A program made the translations under genes and the position numbers. A stretch of DNA of 64,000 nucleotides from Pseudomonas sp. ML96 (GTDB lineage Bacteria > Pseudomonadota > Gammaproteobacteria > Pseudomonadales > Pseudomonadaceae). The number at the start of each line of letters is the position of its first letter. The stretch's first letter is position 1. This document shows positions 1 to 9,243 of this stretch, one piece after another. Under the pieces are notes generated by a model. It had not been told where the DNA came from and did no database searches. It was given only the letters and a program-made list of their open reading frames with translations. The stretch lies in NCBI RefSeq assembly GCF_000761545.1, contig NZ_JPMY01000012.1, positions 1 through 64,000 on the forward strand, given 5' to 3'.

Positions 1-1149
1 CTCGCCGGCACGCGCCGCCTCGATGGCCGCGTTGAGCGCCAGCAGGTTGGTCTGTTCGGCGATGGAGGTGATCACGTCGGCCACGCTGCCGATGGACTGG
101 GTCGACTCGGCCAGTTCGTTCACCGCCTGGCCGATCTCATGCACCGCGCCAGCCATCTGCTGCATGGCCTGCAGGCTGCCGCCAGCCAGGTCACGCCCCT
201 GCAACGCCAGGCGATCGGCCTCTTCGGCGGCATGGGTGGTGCTCTGTACGTTGCTCGCCACCTCCTGAATGGTCGCCGCCATCTGGTTGATCGCGGTGGC
301 CGACTGGTCCGTCTCACTACGCTGCTGTTCCAGCAGGTCGGCGCTGGAGCGTGACAGGTCTGCAGACTGGGCGGCGCGCTGGCGCACGTTCTCGCCGGCA
401 TCCTCCAAGCGCGTCAACGCGGTCTGCAGGCGCGCCTCCTCGCTGATCATGGCCATGTCCAGCAGGCCCTGGGCGCCGCGGTTGTCGCTGTAGGTCAGCG
501 CCACCAGAGCGCTGGTGAAGGCTCGGGGATGCTCGGCCAGGGTACGGCGGATCATCTGCCGCTTGCTGTACAGCTGGAAGGAGCCGAGGGCGAACATCAC
601 CAGCACGATCTGCGGAATCTGCATTTTTTCTGGCAACAGCAACGCGCCGGCCATGATGATCAGCGCGGCGACTATCACCGGCCAGGAACGCAGCAGATCG
701 TAGGTCCAGTATTCGAGCTTCGGCACCGGCGGCTTGCCAGCCCGCAGGCGGGCGTATAGGGCTTCGGCACGGCGCTTCTGCGCCTCGTTCGGCAGCGAAC
801 GCACCGACTCGTAACCGGCCATCTTGCCGTTCTCGTAGATAGGCGTGACGTAGGCGCTGACCCAGTAAAAGTCGCCGTTCTTCGAGCGATTCTTGACCAC
901 GCCCATCCACGGCTTGCCCTGCTTGATGGTGTCCCACATGTGGCCGAACACCGCAGGCGGCATGTCCGGGTGGCGCACCAGGTTGTGCGGCTGGCCGATC
1001 AGCTCCTCACGGGTGAAGCCACTGATCTCGACGAAGGCGTCGTTGCAGTAGGTGATCTTGCTATTCAGGTCGGTCGTGGAGATCAGCCGCTCGTCGGCAG
1101 CAAAAGTGCGCTCGCGCTGAGTCACCGGCAGGTTCTGACGCATAGGCAT
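1..1149 (-). CDS. aer: Aer-type energy-taxis chemoreceptor (PAS plus MCP signalling domain), 3' end cut off by window edge
   Basis: Reading leftward from 1149 gives 383 uninterrupted codons to the window edge; relatives are a little over 500 residues, so roughly the last quarter is missing. The protein begins MPMRQNLPVTQRERTF. Residues 10-130 form a PAS domain with the Aer-like stretch TYCNDAFVEISGF, which binds FAD in the family. A hydrophobic segment of about 40 residues follows (RSWPVIVAALIIMAGALLL and the next stretch). It leads into an MCP signalling domain with an AEQTNLLALNAAIEAARAGE-like hairpin-tip sequence at the very edge. There is no periplasmic sensor domain, so it would read internal redox or energy state and signal through CheW/CheA. 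A second in-frame ATG lies two codons downstream at 1143. The gene is monocistronic here. Confidence 0.93.
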   Translation of the reverse strand, partial: MPMRQNLPVTQRERTFAADERLISTTDLNSKITYCNDAFVEISGFTREELIGQPHNLVRHPDMPPAVFGHMWDTIKQGKPWMGVVKNRSKNGDFYWVSAYVTPIYENGKMAGYESVRSLPNEAQKRRAEALYARLRAGKPPVPKLEYWTYDLLRSWPVIVAALIIMAGALLLPEKMQIPQIVLVMFALGSFQLYSKRQMIRRTLAEHPRAFTSALVALTYSDNRGAQGLLDMAMISEEARLQTALTRLEDAGENVRQRAAQSADLSRSSADLLEQQRSETDQSATAINQMAATIQEVASNVQSTTHAAEEADRLALQGRDLAGGSLQAMQQMAGAVHEIGQAVNELAESTQSIGSVADVITSIAEQTNLLALNAAIEAARAGE

Positions 1150-1200
1150 ACCGTCCTTGGATGTTGGGAGAGGTTACTTCCTGGCCTTGATCATTTGGTC

Positions 1201-1216
1201 TAGCACATCCGTGCTA
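1201..1216. other. Palindrome upstream of aer
   Basis: TAGCAC and GTGCTA form a perfect 6-bp inverted repeat around ATCC, 52 bp upstream of the aer start. It could be an operator or a short leader hairpin. No regulator is assigned. The rest of 1150-1299 shows nothing else I can support. Confidence 0.3.
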
Positions 1217-1299
1217 AACCGGCACATGGCCAGCACGCAACCCCCAAATCCCTGACGAACGGTAAGGCTTTAGTGGCAAACGCCCGAATGGCGCCGGCT

Positions 1300-3027
1300 T
1301 CAGGCGATCAGGTCGGCCTTGCGCCGGTACGGAAACACGTCGATCACCTTACCGGCGCGGATCGCATCCTGCAGCCCCTTCCAGTAATCGGCCTCGTAGA
1401 GATCGCCATGCAACTGGCTGAACAGCCGGCGCTGGCCGATATCGACGAACAGGAAGCGCGGGAACTCCTCGGGAAACACGTCGTTCGGCCCCACCGAATA
1501 CCACGGCTCGCTGGACATCTCGTCCTCCTCGTAGCGTGGCGGCGGGATGCGGCGGAAGTTCACCTCGGTCAGGTAGCTGATCTCGTCGTAGTCGTAGAAC
1601 ACCACGCGGCCGTGACGGGTGACGCCGAAGTTCTTCAGCAGCATGTCGCCAGGGAAGATGTTGGCTGCGGCCAGCTGCTTGATGGCCAGGCCGTAGTCCT
1701 CCAGTGCCTCCTTCACCTGGGCCTCGTTGGCGTGCTCCAGGTAGATGTTCAGCGGGGTCATGCGCCGCTCGGTCCAGCAGTGGCGGATCAGCACGGTGTC
1801 GCCGTTCTCGATCTCGACTGTGGACGGAGCCACTTCCAGCAGCTCGGCCAGGCATTCCGGGTCGAACTTGGACAGCGGGAAGCGGAAGTCGGAGAACTCC
1901 TGGGTATCGGCCATGCGCCCTACCCGGTCGACGCTCTTCACCAGGCGGTACTTCTCGATCACCGTGTTGTGGTCGACGTTCTTCGACGGCGAGAAGCGGT
2001 CCTTGATGATCTTGAACACGGTGTTGAAGCCCGGCAGGGTGAACACGCTCATCACCATGCCGCGCACACCGGGGGCCATGATGAACTTGTCGTCGGTGCC
2101 GGCCAGGTGGTTGATCAGGGAGCGGTAGAACTCCGACTTGCCGTGCTTGTAGAAACCGATCGAGGTGTACAGCTCGGCGATGTGCTTGCCCGGCAGGATG
2201 CGCTTGAGGAAGCCGATGAACTCCGCCGGAATCTCCACTCGCACCATGAAATAGGAACGGGTGAAGGAGAAGATGATCGAGACTTCCGCCTCGTCGGTGA
2301 TCAGCGTATCGATCTGGATGCCCTGGCCCTCGCGGTGCAGCAGCGGGAACACCAGCGGCCACTGCTCGTCCGGGGTATAGATGCGCCCCACCAGGTAGGC
2401 GCCCTTGTTGCGGTACAGGGTCGAGGAGAACAGCTCGATGGTCAGCTGCTGGTCCTTGCACACCCAGTCCGGCAGGTTGGCGCGCAGCTGCTGCTCCAGC
2501 TTGGCCACGTCGCGGTCCAGATCGTCGAAGGCCACGGCGTAGCTGTAGTCGGTGAAGATCTGCCGCAGCGCCTGGTTGAGGTCGCCACGCGGCTGGTAGC
2601 TGCGCGTCTGCGGTGTGCGCTCGTGCGGGCGCAGCGAGGGCCGGGTGGTGTGGATGAACATGCAGCCATCGCTGATCTGGTCATGGCTGAACAGGCCGCA
2701 GAAGATCGAGTTGTACCAGGTCTCTGCCAGCTCATCGTCGTTACGCAGGTCGATCAGGCCGATATAGGCGCTCTTGGCCAGCGGCCACAGGTCGATGTCC
2801 AGCAGTTGCTCGTCGGCGAAGGACTGGCGCAGGTGACCGGTGACTTCCGCCACCTTCTCCTCGTACAGGTTGATCCGTGCGGCCGAGGCACTCTGCGCCT
2901 CCTGCCACTGGGCCTGCTCGAAGCGGGCGCGGGCGCCGTTGGTGATCTCGCGGAAGTGGGCACGATAGTCATCGAAACCATCGAGGATCATTCGGGCGAT
3001 ATCGGCGGCAGGCCGTTGCTGCGACAT
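1300..3027 (-). CDS. aceK: Isocitrate dehydrogenase kinase/phosphatase
   Basis: A 575-residue protein, the normal AceK length. It phosphorylates and dephosphorylates isocitrate dehydrogenase in the cytoplasm and so controls flow into the glyoxylate shunt. Family-typical stretches include [22 protein letters not shown], the region preceding the nucleotide site, and later [30 protein letters not shown], which holds the kinase-like catalytic and metal-binding residues. The frame is open to 3117, but the start at 3027 ([20 protein letters not shown]) is preferred because AGAGG lies just upstream and homology begins there. It stands alone, with no aceA or aceB next to it, which is usual in Pseudomonas. 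Confidence 0.96.
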   Translation of the reverse strand: MSQQRPAADIARMILDGFDDYRAHFREITNGARARFEQAQWQEAQSASAARINLYEEKVAEVTGHLRQSFADEQLLDIDLWPLAKSAYIGLIDLRNDDELAETWYNSIFCGLFSHDQISDGCMFIHTTRPSLRPHERTPQTRSYQPRGDLNQALRQIFTDYSYAVAFDDLDRDVAKLEQQLRANLPDWVCKDQQLTIELFSSTLYRNKGAYLVGRIYTPDEQWPLVFPLLHREGQGIQIDTLITDEAEVSIIFSFTRSYFMVRVEIPAEFIGFLKRILPGKHIAELYTSIGFYKHGKSEFYRSLINHLAGTDDKFIMAPGVRGMVMSVFTLPGFNTVFKIIKDRFSPSKNVDHNTVIEKYRLVKSVDRVGRMADTQEFSDFRFPLSKFDPECLAELLEVAPSTVEIENGDTVLIRHCWTERRMTPLNIYLEHANEAQVKEALEDYGLAIKQLAAANIFPGDMLLKNFGVTRHGRVVFYDYDEISYLTEVNFRRIPPPRYEEDEMSSEPWYSVGPNDVFPEEFPRFLFVDIGQRRLFSQLHGDLYEADYWKGLQDAIRAGKVIDVFPYRRKADLIA

Positions 3028-3155
3028 GGGAGAGCCTCTGCTGCATGGGCGGAACCGCAGCTTAGCCAGAGCCGGCGCTGAGGAAAAGACGAGGCGGCAA
3101 TCAGTCCACCCGGTCACAACGCGAACAGCGCTGGCGGCCGCACTTTCTACGGGGC

Positions 3156-3180
3156 AAAAAAAGCCCGCCAGAAGGCGGGC
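3156..3180 (-). terminator. Intrinsic terminator of dctA
   Basis: On the minus strand GCCCGCC, a 4-nt loop and GGCGGGC (3163-3180) are followed by seven T residues (3156-3162). It is 40 bp downstream of the dctA stop codon. A second GC-rich hairpin without a T tract (CCGCTCGC/GCGAGCGG, about 3190-3208) lies between the stop codon and this terminator. Confidence 0.85.
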
Positions 3181-3219
3181 CAGGAGAGACCGCTCGCGGG
3201 GCGAGCGGTAAACACGGAA

Positions 3220-4512
3220 TCAAACGATCTCGGCGCTGGTCGGCAGCGGGTTCTTGCCGCCGCCATTGAGCTGGCGCTGCAGGGTGTCTTCGTCCAGCTG
3301 CTTGCACCACTTGGCGACCACGATGGTGGCTACGCCGTTGCCGATCAGGTTGGTCAGCGCGCGGGCCTCGGACATGAAGCGATCGATGCCGAGGATCAGC
3401 GCCAGGCCGGCCACCGGCAGATGGCCCACGGCGGACAGGGTCGCGGCCAGCACGATGAAGCCCGAACCGGTGACGCCAGCGGCGCCCTTGGAGGCGATCA
3501 GTAGCACCGCTAGCAGGGTCAGCTGGTGGCTGATGTCCATGGTGGTGTCGGTGGCCTGGGCGATGAACACGGCGGCCATGGTCAGGTAGATCGAGGTGCC
3601 GTCCAGGTTGAAGGAGTAGCCGGTAGGTATCACCAGGCCGACCACGTTCTTCTTCGCGCCGAGCTTCTCCATCTTGTCCAGCATGCGCGGCAGAGCCGAC
3701 TCGGAGGACGAGGTGCCCAGCACGATCATCAGTTCCTCACGGATGTACTTGATGAACTTGAGGATGCTGAAGCCGTGGGCGCGGGCGATACCGCCCAGCA
3801 CCACGAGGATGAAGAACACGCAGGTGATGTAGAAGCAGATCATCAGCTGGCCCAGCTGCACCAGCGAGCCGACGCCGTACTGGCCGATGGTGAAGGCCAT
3901 GGCGCCGAAGGCACCGATCGGGGCGACCTTCATGATCATGTTGATGATGCCGAACATCACGTGGGCGATGCGGTTGATGAACTCCAGGACCGGCTTGCCG
4001 TAGTCACCCATGCGCTGCAGGGCGAAGGCGAAGATCACCGAGAAGAACAGGACCTGCAGGATGTCGCCGTTGGCGAACGCACCGACCACGGTGGCCGGAA
4101 TCACGTTGAGCAGGAAGGCTACGGTGCTCTGCGACTCACCGGCCTTGGCATAGGCGGCGATGCTGCTGGCATCCAGGGTGCTCGGGTCGACATGCATGCC
4201 GACGCCCGGCTCGACGATGTTGACCACGACCAGGCCGATGATCAGGGCCACGGTGGAGACGATCTCGAAGTACAGCAGTGCGTAACCGCCGGTCTTGCCC
4301 ACGGCCTTCATGTCCTGCATGCCAGCGATACCGCTGACGACGGTGCAGAAGATGATGGGGGCGATGACCATCTTGATCAGTTTGACGAAACCGTCGCCGA
4401 GCGGCTTAAGCGCTACGCCGGTTTCCGGATAGAAGTGACCGAGCAGAATACCGACGGCGATGGCCACCAGTACCTGGATATACAGGCTCTTGTACAAGGG
4501 GGTGCGGGTCAT
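3220..4512 (-). CDS. dctA: C4-dicarboxylate:cation symporter DctA
   Basis: A 430-residue inner-membrane symporter of the glutamate/dicarboxylate family, which imports succinate, fumarate and malate. It has eight or more hydrophobic segments and begins [20 protein letters not shown]. Family motifs include the serine-rich hairpin [13 protein letters not shown] and the helix with [16 protein letters not shown], both in the substrate and cation site, and [17 protein letters not shown]. The start at 4512 has GAGGAA 9 bp upstream; the frame could extend 15 codons further, but that region lacks homology. The promoter is sigma54-type (see 4634-4649), so a dicarboxylate-sensing enhancer-binding regulator encoded elsewhere is expected. 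Confidence 0.96.
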   Translation of the reverse strand: MTRTPLYKSLYIQVLVAIAVGILLGHFYPETGVALKPLGDGFVKLIKMVIAPIIFCTVVSGIAGMQDMKAVGKTGGYALLYFEIVSTVALIIGLVVVNIVEPGVGMHVDPSTLDASSIAAYAKAGESQSTVAFLLNVIPATVVGAFANGDILQVLFFSVIFAFALQRMGDYGKPVLEFINRIAHVMFGIINMIMKVAPIGAFGAMAFTIGQYGVGSLVQLGQLMICFYITCVFFILVVLGGIARAHGFSILKFIKYIREELMIVLGTSSSESALPRMLDKMEKLGAKKNVVGLVIPTGYSFNLDGTSIYLTMAAVFIAQATDTTMDISHQLTLLAVLLIASKGAAGVTGSGFIVLAATLSAVGHLPVAGLALILGIDRFMSEARALTNLIGNGVATIVVAKWCKQLDEDTLQRQLNGGGKNPLPTSAEIV

Positions 4513-4633
4513 GGCAGTTCCTCTTCGCGGCAAGCACCCGGAGTTCCTTCCGAGCATTGCGGCTATGGCGCTTGCCCCTCCTTTCTGGAGGGTCTTGTTG
4601 TTGAGTTACCCGCGAACGGGCTGCAGTCCCAAT

Positions 4634-4649
4634 GGCAAGCGCTGTGCCA
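4634..4649 (-). promoter_or_regulatory. Sigma54 promoter of dctA
   Basis: The minus strand reads TGGCACAGCGCTTGCC, with the invariant GG and GC dinucleotides at the correct -24/-12 spacing. It lies about 120 bp upstream of the dctA ATG. Confidence 0.85.
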
Positions 4650-4695
4650 AACCTTAAAACGTAAAAATATCCTTATTTTTCAATGATTTAATTTT

Positions 4696-4708
4696 AAACC
4701 AGTTGATT
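4696..4708 (-). promoter_or_regulatory. IHF-like site between dctA enhancer and promoter
   Basis: The minus strand reads AATCAACTGGTTT, which matches the IHF core WATCAANNNNTTR at all but the last base. It sits in an AT-rich stretch between the enhancer palindromes and the -24 element, where IHF bends DNA in sigma54 promoters. Confidence 0.5.
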
Positions 4709-4724
4709 GATAACCATCAGCCTT

Positions 4725-4759
4725 GGCGGATATCCGCCAACACCAGGCGGATATCCGCC
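4725..4759. promoter_or_regulatory. Twin palindromic enhancer sites for dctA
   Basis: Two identical perfect 14-bp palindromes, GGCGGATATCCGCC, lie at 4725-4738 and 4746-4759 with centres exactly 21 bp (two helical turns) apart. They are 76-110 bp upstream of the -24 element of the dctA sigma54 promoter, the usual place for an activator such as DctD or MifR. The regulator assignment is inference. Confidence 0.7.
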
Positions 4760-4765
4760 CGAATT

Positions 4766-7700
4766 TCAGTACACATCGCGCAGATAGCGCTTCTGCTCCG
4801 CCAGGCCACGGATGAACTCGGCGGCCTTGTCCTCGCTCAGCGCGCCATGCTCGCGGGCCACCTCGCGTAGGGCCGCATCGACATCCTTGGCCATGCGACT
4901 GGCATCGCCACAGACGTAAACCTGCGCGCCCTCCTGCAGCCAGCGCCACAGCTCGGCGCCCTGCTCGCGGATGCGGTCCTGCACGTAGATCTTCTGCGCC
5001 TGGTCGCGGGAGAAGGCCAGGCTCAGCTGAGTCAGCAGGCCGTCGTGCTGCATCGCCTTGAGCTCGTCGCGGTAATAGAAGTCGCTGGCCGCGTGCTGCT
5101 CGCCGAAGAACAGCCAGTTGCGGCCAGCATCGCCACGCGCACGGCGCTCGTTGAGGAAGCCGCGGAACGGAGCCACCCCGGTGCCGGGGCCGATCATGAT
5201 CATCGGCACATCACCGTCGGCCGGCACGCGGAAATGCTTGTTGGTCTGCACGAACAATGGCACTTCGCCTCCGCCCAACCGGTCGGCGAGGAAGGTCGAG
5301 GCCACGCCCTTGCGCTTGCCATAGCGCACCGCCGAAACGGTCAGGTGCAACTCGCCGGCGTGCGCCTTGGGACTGGAGGAAATCGAATACAGACGCGGTT
5401 GCAGACGCTTGAGGCTGGCCAGCAGCTCCTCCGCGCGATATTCGACAGGAAAGGCCTGCAGCACATCGGCCAACTGGCGGCCCCACAGCCAATCCTTCAA
5501 TTGCTCTTTATTCGTCAGCAGGCCGCGCAGCTCGGCGCTGCCACTACGTTCGGCGACCAGCGCCAGGGCCTCGTTGCTCGGCCTGGCTATCTCGTAGTGA
5601 GAGGTCAGCGCCTCGCGCAGCGGCAGGTCGCCAACCTTGGCCACGCTGACCAGCTGATCGCCATTGAGGCGCGCCAGCTGCAACACCTCGGCGACCAGCT
5701 CTGGGCAGTTGCGCGGCCATACGCCGAGGGCATCGCCGGCCTCGTAGGCGAGGCTGGAATCACCGATGGCAAAACCAAACTGACGGGTGTCCTTACTCGC
5801 TCCGGCGGTATTCAGGCGCAGGTTGATCACCTGACGCGCGACGACCGGCTGCTCCTTGCTCACGCCCGGCACAGAAACTACAGCCGGCTCCATGTCGACC
5901 ACCGGCGGTGTGGCCGCAGCAGGCATGAGCATCGGCAGCAGCCCGGCCAGCCAGGCCGCGGCCGGCGCCTCGAACTCGGTGTCACAGTCGACCCGCGCGA
6001 CCAGGCGGCTGGCACCCAGCTCGGCCAGGCGCCCGTCGAGGTTCTTGCCGTGCTGGCAGAACTGGTCGTAATTGGGGTCGCCCAGGGCCAGCACCGCATA
6101 GCGCAGCGCAGCCAGATCGGCCGAGCTGGCCTTGAGCTGATCCCAGAAACCCTGGCCGCTGTCCGGCGCATCGCCGTCGCCAAAGGTGCTGCTGAGCAGC
6201 AGCAGGTTGCCGGCGCTGCCGAGTTTCTCCAGCGGATAGCCGGACATGCCGGCCAGCTCCACGGCGCAACCGGCGGCCCTGAGTTGCCCGGCGAAGCGCT
6301 CCGCCAGAGCCTCGGTATTGCCGGTCTGCGAGGCCCACAACAAGGTCACCGGGGTACGACCGTCCGACACTTCACCCGCCAATTGCAGCGGTGCACCTGA
6401 GGCCACGCGACTGAACATACCGGCCAGCAAACCATCCAGCCACAGGCGGGTCGGCTCGGCCAGCGGCGCCTGACTCGGCAGGCTGGGCACGCCGCCCATG
6501 GGGTTGGCGCGCAGGCCGCCGACGAAGCCGGCCATATAGGTGCGCTCGCTGTCGCTGAGTACCGGTGGCGTGCCAATGGCGACGCCGAGAAGGTTGGCGA
6601 ATGCGTCGATATGCGACATATCGAGTTCCTCGGACAAAGGTTCGGAAAGGGTCGAATCGCTCGCCGCGCTGGCGGGCGTCTCTAGGAACTGGTGGTCGAT
6701 CAGCTCGACGCGGCGCAGGCTGACGGCGCAGAACTTGAATTCCGGCTGCTGCGAGATGGGGTCGACGGCGTCGCTGGTCAGCGCGTTGATCGCCAGGTTG
6801 TCGCCGTACACATCGTTCCAGTGGAACGGGGCGAAGCAGCCGCCGGGCAGTACGCGGTCGGTGACCAGCACCGGCAGCACGGCGTGCCCACGCCGTGAGC
6901 GGATCTCCAGATGATCCTTGTCGCGCACGCCGAGACTCTCGGCGTCTTCCGGGTGCACCTCGACGAAGGGCCCGGGGTTGAGCTTGTTCAGGGTGGCGAC
7001 CTTGCCGGTCTTGGTCAGGGTGTGCCACTGGTGCTGCAGGCGCCCGGTGTTGAGCACGAAGGGGAAGTCGGCATCGGGCATTTCCGCCGGGTCGAGGTGC
7101 GGGCGGGCGAAGAACTGGCCCTTGCCGCTGGGCGTGGCAAAGACGATGCGCGGCGTGCTGCCATCCTCGGCAAGCTTGAGCTGCTGGCTGATGCCGTCGT
7201 TGAGGTAGCGGATCGGCGCGCGGTCTTCGCCCTCCCCGTTCGCGCACGGCCACTGCAGCGGCGTCTCGCGCAGGCGCGCATGGCTGGCGCCGCGCAGGTC
7301 GTAGCCGGTCTTGGGGTTGTGGAAGCGCTTGATCTCCTCGAACACTTCGGCCGCCGAGGCGTACGTGAAGGCCTCGGCAAAGCCCATGGCGCAGGCCACG
7401 CGGGCAATGATCTGCCAGTCGGCCATGGCCTCGCCGGGCGGCGACACGGCCTGTTGCATCAGGCTCAGGTTGCGCTCGGAGTTGATCATCACCCCCTCGG
7501 CCTCGGCCCACAGGGCGCCGGGCAGGAGGATGTCGGCATAACGGTTGGTCTCGGTGTCGAGGAAGGCGTCCTGGGCGATCACCAGCTCGGCGGCCTTGAG
7601 CCCCTCGATCACCTTGCCGCGGTTGGCCATGCTCGCCACCGGGTTGGTGCAGATGATCCAGCAGGCCTTTACCTTGCCCGCGGCCATATCCTCGAACAGT

Positions 7701-8854
7701 GCCACGGTGCCGCCGCCCAGGCGCGTGTGCAGGGTGCCGGCCGGCACGCCCCAAACGTTCTCGACAAAGGCGCGGTCGTCCTCCACTAGCACCGAGCGCT
7801 GCCCAGGCAAGCCGGGCCCCATATAGCCCATCTCGCGGCCACCCATGGCGTTGGGCTGGCCGGTCAGCGAGAACGGTCCGCTGCCGGGTCTACAAATAGC
7901 TCCAGTAGCCAGGTGCAGGTTGCAGATGGCGTTGGTGTTCCAGGTGCCGTGGGTGCTCTGGTTGAGTCCCATGGTCCAGCAGCTCATCCACTCCCCCGCC
8001 TCACCGATCCACTGCGCCGCCTGGCGAATGGCGGCCTCGGGCAGGCCGGTCAGCTCGGCGACCCACGCCGGCGTGTACTCGGCGAGGAAGTCGGGCATGA
8101 CCTCCCAGCCTTCGGTGAACTGCGCAATAAAAGCTGGATTGGTGTGGCCGCTCACATGTAACAGATGCAGCAGACCATTGAGCAGCGCCAGGTCGGTGCC
8201 TGGCTTGATCTGCAGGAACAGGCCAGCCTTGTCCGCTGTGGCGTTGCGCCGCGGGTCGACCACTATCAGTCTGGCGCCGGCCTTGACCCTGTCCATCATC
8301 CTCAGGAACAGGATCGGGTGGCAGTCGGCCATATTGGCGCCGATAACGAAGAACAGATCGGCCTTGTCGAAATCCTGGTACGAACCGGGTGGGCCATCGG
8401 CGCCCAGCGACAGCTTGTAGCCGCTGCCGGCGCTGGCCATGCACAGGCGTGAGTTGGACTCGATCTGGTTGCTGCCCAAGTAGCCCTTCACCAGTTTGTT
8501 GGCCAGGTACTGCGCCTCCAGCGACATCTGCCCGGATACATACAGGGCGATGGCATCAGGACCGTGCTCATCGAGGATCGCACGCAGGCGCCGAGCGGCA
8601 CTGGCGATAGCCTCGGCCAGCGGCGTCTGTACCGGCTCCTGGGCACGCTCATCGCGCAGATAGGCATGCTCCATGCGCCCGGACTCGGCCAGCGGCTGGT
8701 GGCAGGAGCTGCCCTTGGTGCACAGGCGGCCGAAGTTGCTCGGGTGCTGTTTGTCGCCGGCCACCTTCACCACTTTTCCATCGGCCACCTGCATGACGAT
8801 GCCGCAGCCGACGCCGCAGTATGGGCATACGCTCCGTATCGTCTTCTCCGCCAT
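4766..8854 (-). CDS. nasA: Assimilatory nitrate reductase fused to a CysJ-like flavoprotein
   Basis: A 1362-residue two-part enzyme. Residues 1-720 are a bis-MGD nitrate reductase: the [4Fe-4S] cysteines C10, C13, C17 and C45 (CPYCGVGCG, then RLCTKGSSC), the molybdopterin oxidoreductase core, and the dinucleotide-binding domain starting near FPFVLNTGRLQHQWHT. From about residue 755 it continues as a sulfite-reductase-type flavoprotein: a linker, a flavodoxin domain (LLWASQTGNTEALAERFAG), an FAD-binding domain (RLYSISSSPKAHAGELHLTV), and an NADPH domain (MIGPGTGVAPFRGF, ending KRYLRDVY). Electrons would run NADPH-FAD-FMN-FeS-Mo to nitrate, without a separate NasB. The start at 8854 (MAEKTIRS) has a GGGAAGG upstream; the longer open frame to 9019 covers the leader RNA and is not coding. 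It is divergent from nirBD. Fusions of this kind are known in other pseudomonads. Confidence 0.95.
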   Translation of the reverse strand: MAEKTIRSVCPYCGVGCGIVMQVADGKVVKVAGDKQHPSNFGRLCTKGSSCHQPLAESGRMEHAYLRDERAQEPVQTPLAEAIASAARRLRAILDEHGPDAIALYVSGQMSLEAQYLANKLVKGYLGSNQIESNSRLCMASAGSGYKLSLGADGPPGSYQDFDKADLFFVIGANMADCHPILFLRMMDRVKAGARLIVVDPRRNATADKAGLFLQIKPGTDLALLNGLLHLLHVSGHTNPAFIAQFTEGWEVMPDFLAEYTPAWVAELTGLPEAAIRQAAQWIGEAGEWMSCWTMGLNQSTHGTWNTNAICNLHLATGAICRPGSGPFSLTGQPNAMGGREMGYMGPGLPGQRSVLVEDDRAFVENVWGVPAGTLHTRLGGGTVALFEDMAAGKVKACWIICTNPVASMANRGKVIEGLKAAELVIAQDAFLDTETNRYADILLPGALWAEAEGVMINSERNLSLMQQAVSPPGEAMADWQIIARVACAMGFAEAFTYASAAEVFEEIKRFHNPKTGYDLRGASHARLRETPLQWPCANGEGEDRAPIRYLNDGISQQLKLAEDGSTPRIVFATPSGKGQFFARPHLDPAEMPDADFPFVLNTGRLQHQWHTLTKTGKVATLNKLNPGPFVEVHPEDAESLGVRDKDHLEIRSRRGHAVLPVLVTDRVLPGGCFAPFHWNDVYGDNLAINALTSDAVDPISQQPEFKFCAVSLRRVELIDHQFLETPASAASDSTLSEPLSEELDMSHIDAFANLLGVAIGTPPVLSDSERTYMAGFVGGLRANPMGGVPSLPSQAPLAEPTRLWLDGLLAGMFSRVASGAPLQLAGEVSDGRTPVTLLWASQTGNTEALAERFAGQLRAAGCAVELAGMSGYPLEKLGSAGNLLLLSSTFGDGDAPDSGQGFWDQLKASSADLAALRYAVLALGDPNYDQFCQHGKNLDGRLAELGASRLVARVDCDTEFEAPAAAWLAGLLPMLMPAAATPPVVDMEPAVVSVPGVSKEQPVVARQVINLRLNTAGASKDTRQFGFAIGDSSLAYEAGDALGVWPRNCPELVAEVLQLARLNGDQLVSVAKVGDLPLREALTSHYEIARPSNEALALVAERSGSAELRGLLTNKEQLKDWLWGRQLADVLQAFPVEYRAEELLASLKRLQPRLYSISSSPKAHAGELHLTVSAVRYGKRKGVASTFLADRLGGGEVPLFVQTNKHFRVPADGDVPMIMIGPGTGVAPFRGFLNERRARGDAGRNWLFFGEQHAASDFYYRDELKAMQHDGLLTQLSLAFSRDQAQKIYVQDRIREQGAELWRWLQEGAQVYVCGDASRMAKDVDAALREVAREHGALSEDKAAEFIRGLAEQKRYLRDVY

Positions 8855-8875
8855 GCCTTCCCATCCGCCAAAAGC

Positions 8876-8955
8876 AAAGGCGCCATGCCACCCTCCGCTT
8901 GAAGCGGGAGCAACACGGCGCCTTTGTCGTGATCTGGCAATCCACATTGATTGCC
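8876..8955 (-). promoter_or_regulatory. Two-hairpin ANTAR-type antiterminator leader of nasA
   Basis: On the minus strand hairpin P1 is GGCAATC-AATGTG-GATTGCC (8955-8936). P2 is CACGAC-AAAGGC-GCCGTG (8931-8914, one A-C mismatch). Both have hexaloops with A at position 1 and G at position 4, the signature of RNAs bound by ANTAR proteins such as NasR and NasT. The P2 loop and 3' arm are also the 5' arm of a long terminator stem that closes as AAAGGCGCC/GGCGCCTTT (8925-8876), followed by a modest T run (8873-8870). P2 and the terminator are therefore mutually exclusive. Confidence 0.85.
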
Positions 8956-8969
8956 GGTACCAGAGCCAT

Positions 8970-8985
8970 AGCAAGGCACGCGCCA
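8970..8985 (-). promoter_or_regulatory. Sigma54 promoter of nasA
   Basis: The minus strand reads TGGCGCGTGCCTTGCT, with correct GG/GC spacing and one deviation from TGGCAC. The predicted transcript starts near 8959, only a few bases before leader hairpin P1. This is consistent with nitrogen (NtrC) control of initiation plus nitrate control of termination. Confidence 0.7.
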
Positions 8986-9190
8986 GCCTCGGTGAAGACG
9001 GCGCAAGCGCAGCCAGCATGCGGTCTGCAGGGTAACAACAGGGGCAAATTGCCCTGCACCGATACGATTCAGATTGGGGCAGCGCGAGCGCCGCGCGCCT
9101 CCTTTTGGGTCTCGGCGCAGTGCATCAGGCTTGCCCGCTGCCATGCGCAGAAGCCCATGCAGCAAGGGCTGCAGCAGCATTGGAAAAAAC

Positions 9191-9206
9191 TGGCACAGCC
9201 ACTGCA
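9191..9206 (+). promoter_or_regulatory. Sigma54 promoter of nirBD
   Basis: TGGCACAGCCACTGCA has the GG at -24 and GC at -12 spaced correctly, with C instead of T at the start of the -12 element. The predicted start is about 9217, some 27 bases before hairpin P1 of the leader. The stretch 8986-9190 between the two divergent promoters would hold NtrC sites; I could not pick out a convincing full site by eye. Confidence 0.75.
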
Positions 9207-9243
9207 TACCCCCCATCGAGCCCGTTGTATACGGGCGGCCCAG

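Noticed and set aside
1273..3081. Long rightward frame opposite aceK, and similar long antisense frames opposite dctA, phoQ, metE, the FUSC gene and the PBP-like gene
   Set aside because: They are antisense shadows produced by high-GC codon bias, rich in His, Gln, Val and Arg, and overlap well-recognised genes completely.
9053..9081. TGCACC and TGGGGCA as an NtrC site pair between the divergent promoters
   Set aside because: The spacing is far too long for an NtrC palindrome, and other half sites nearby are equally weak.
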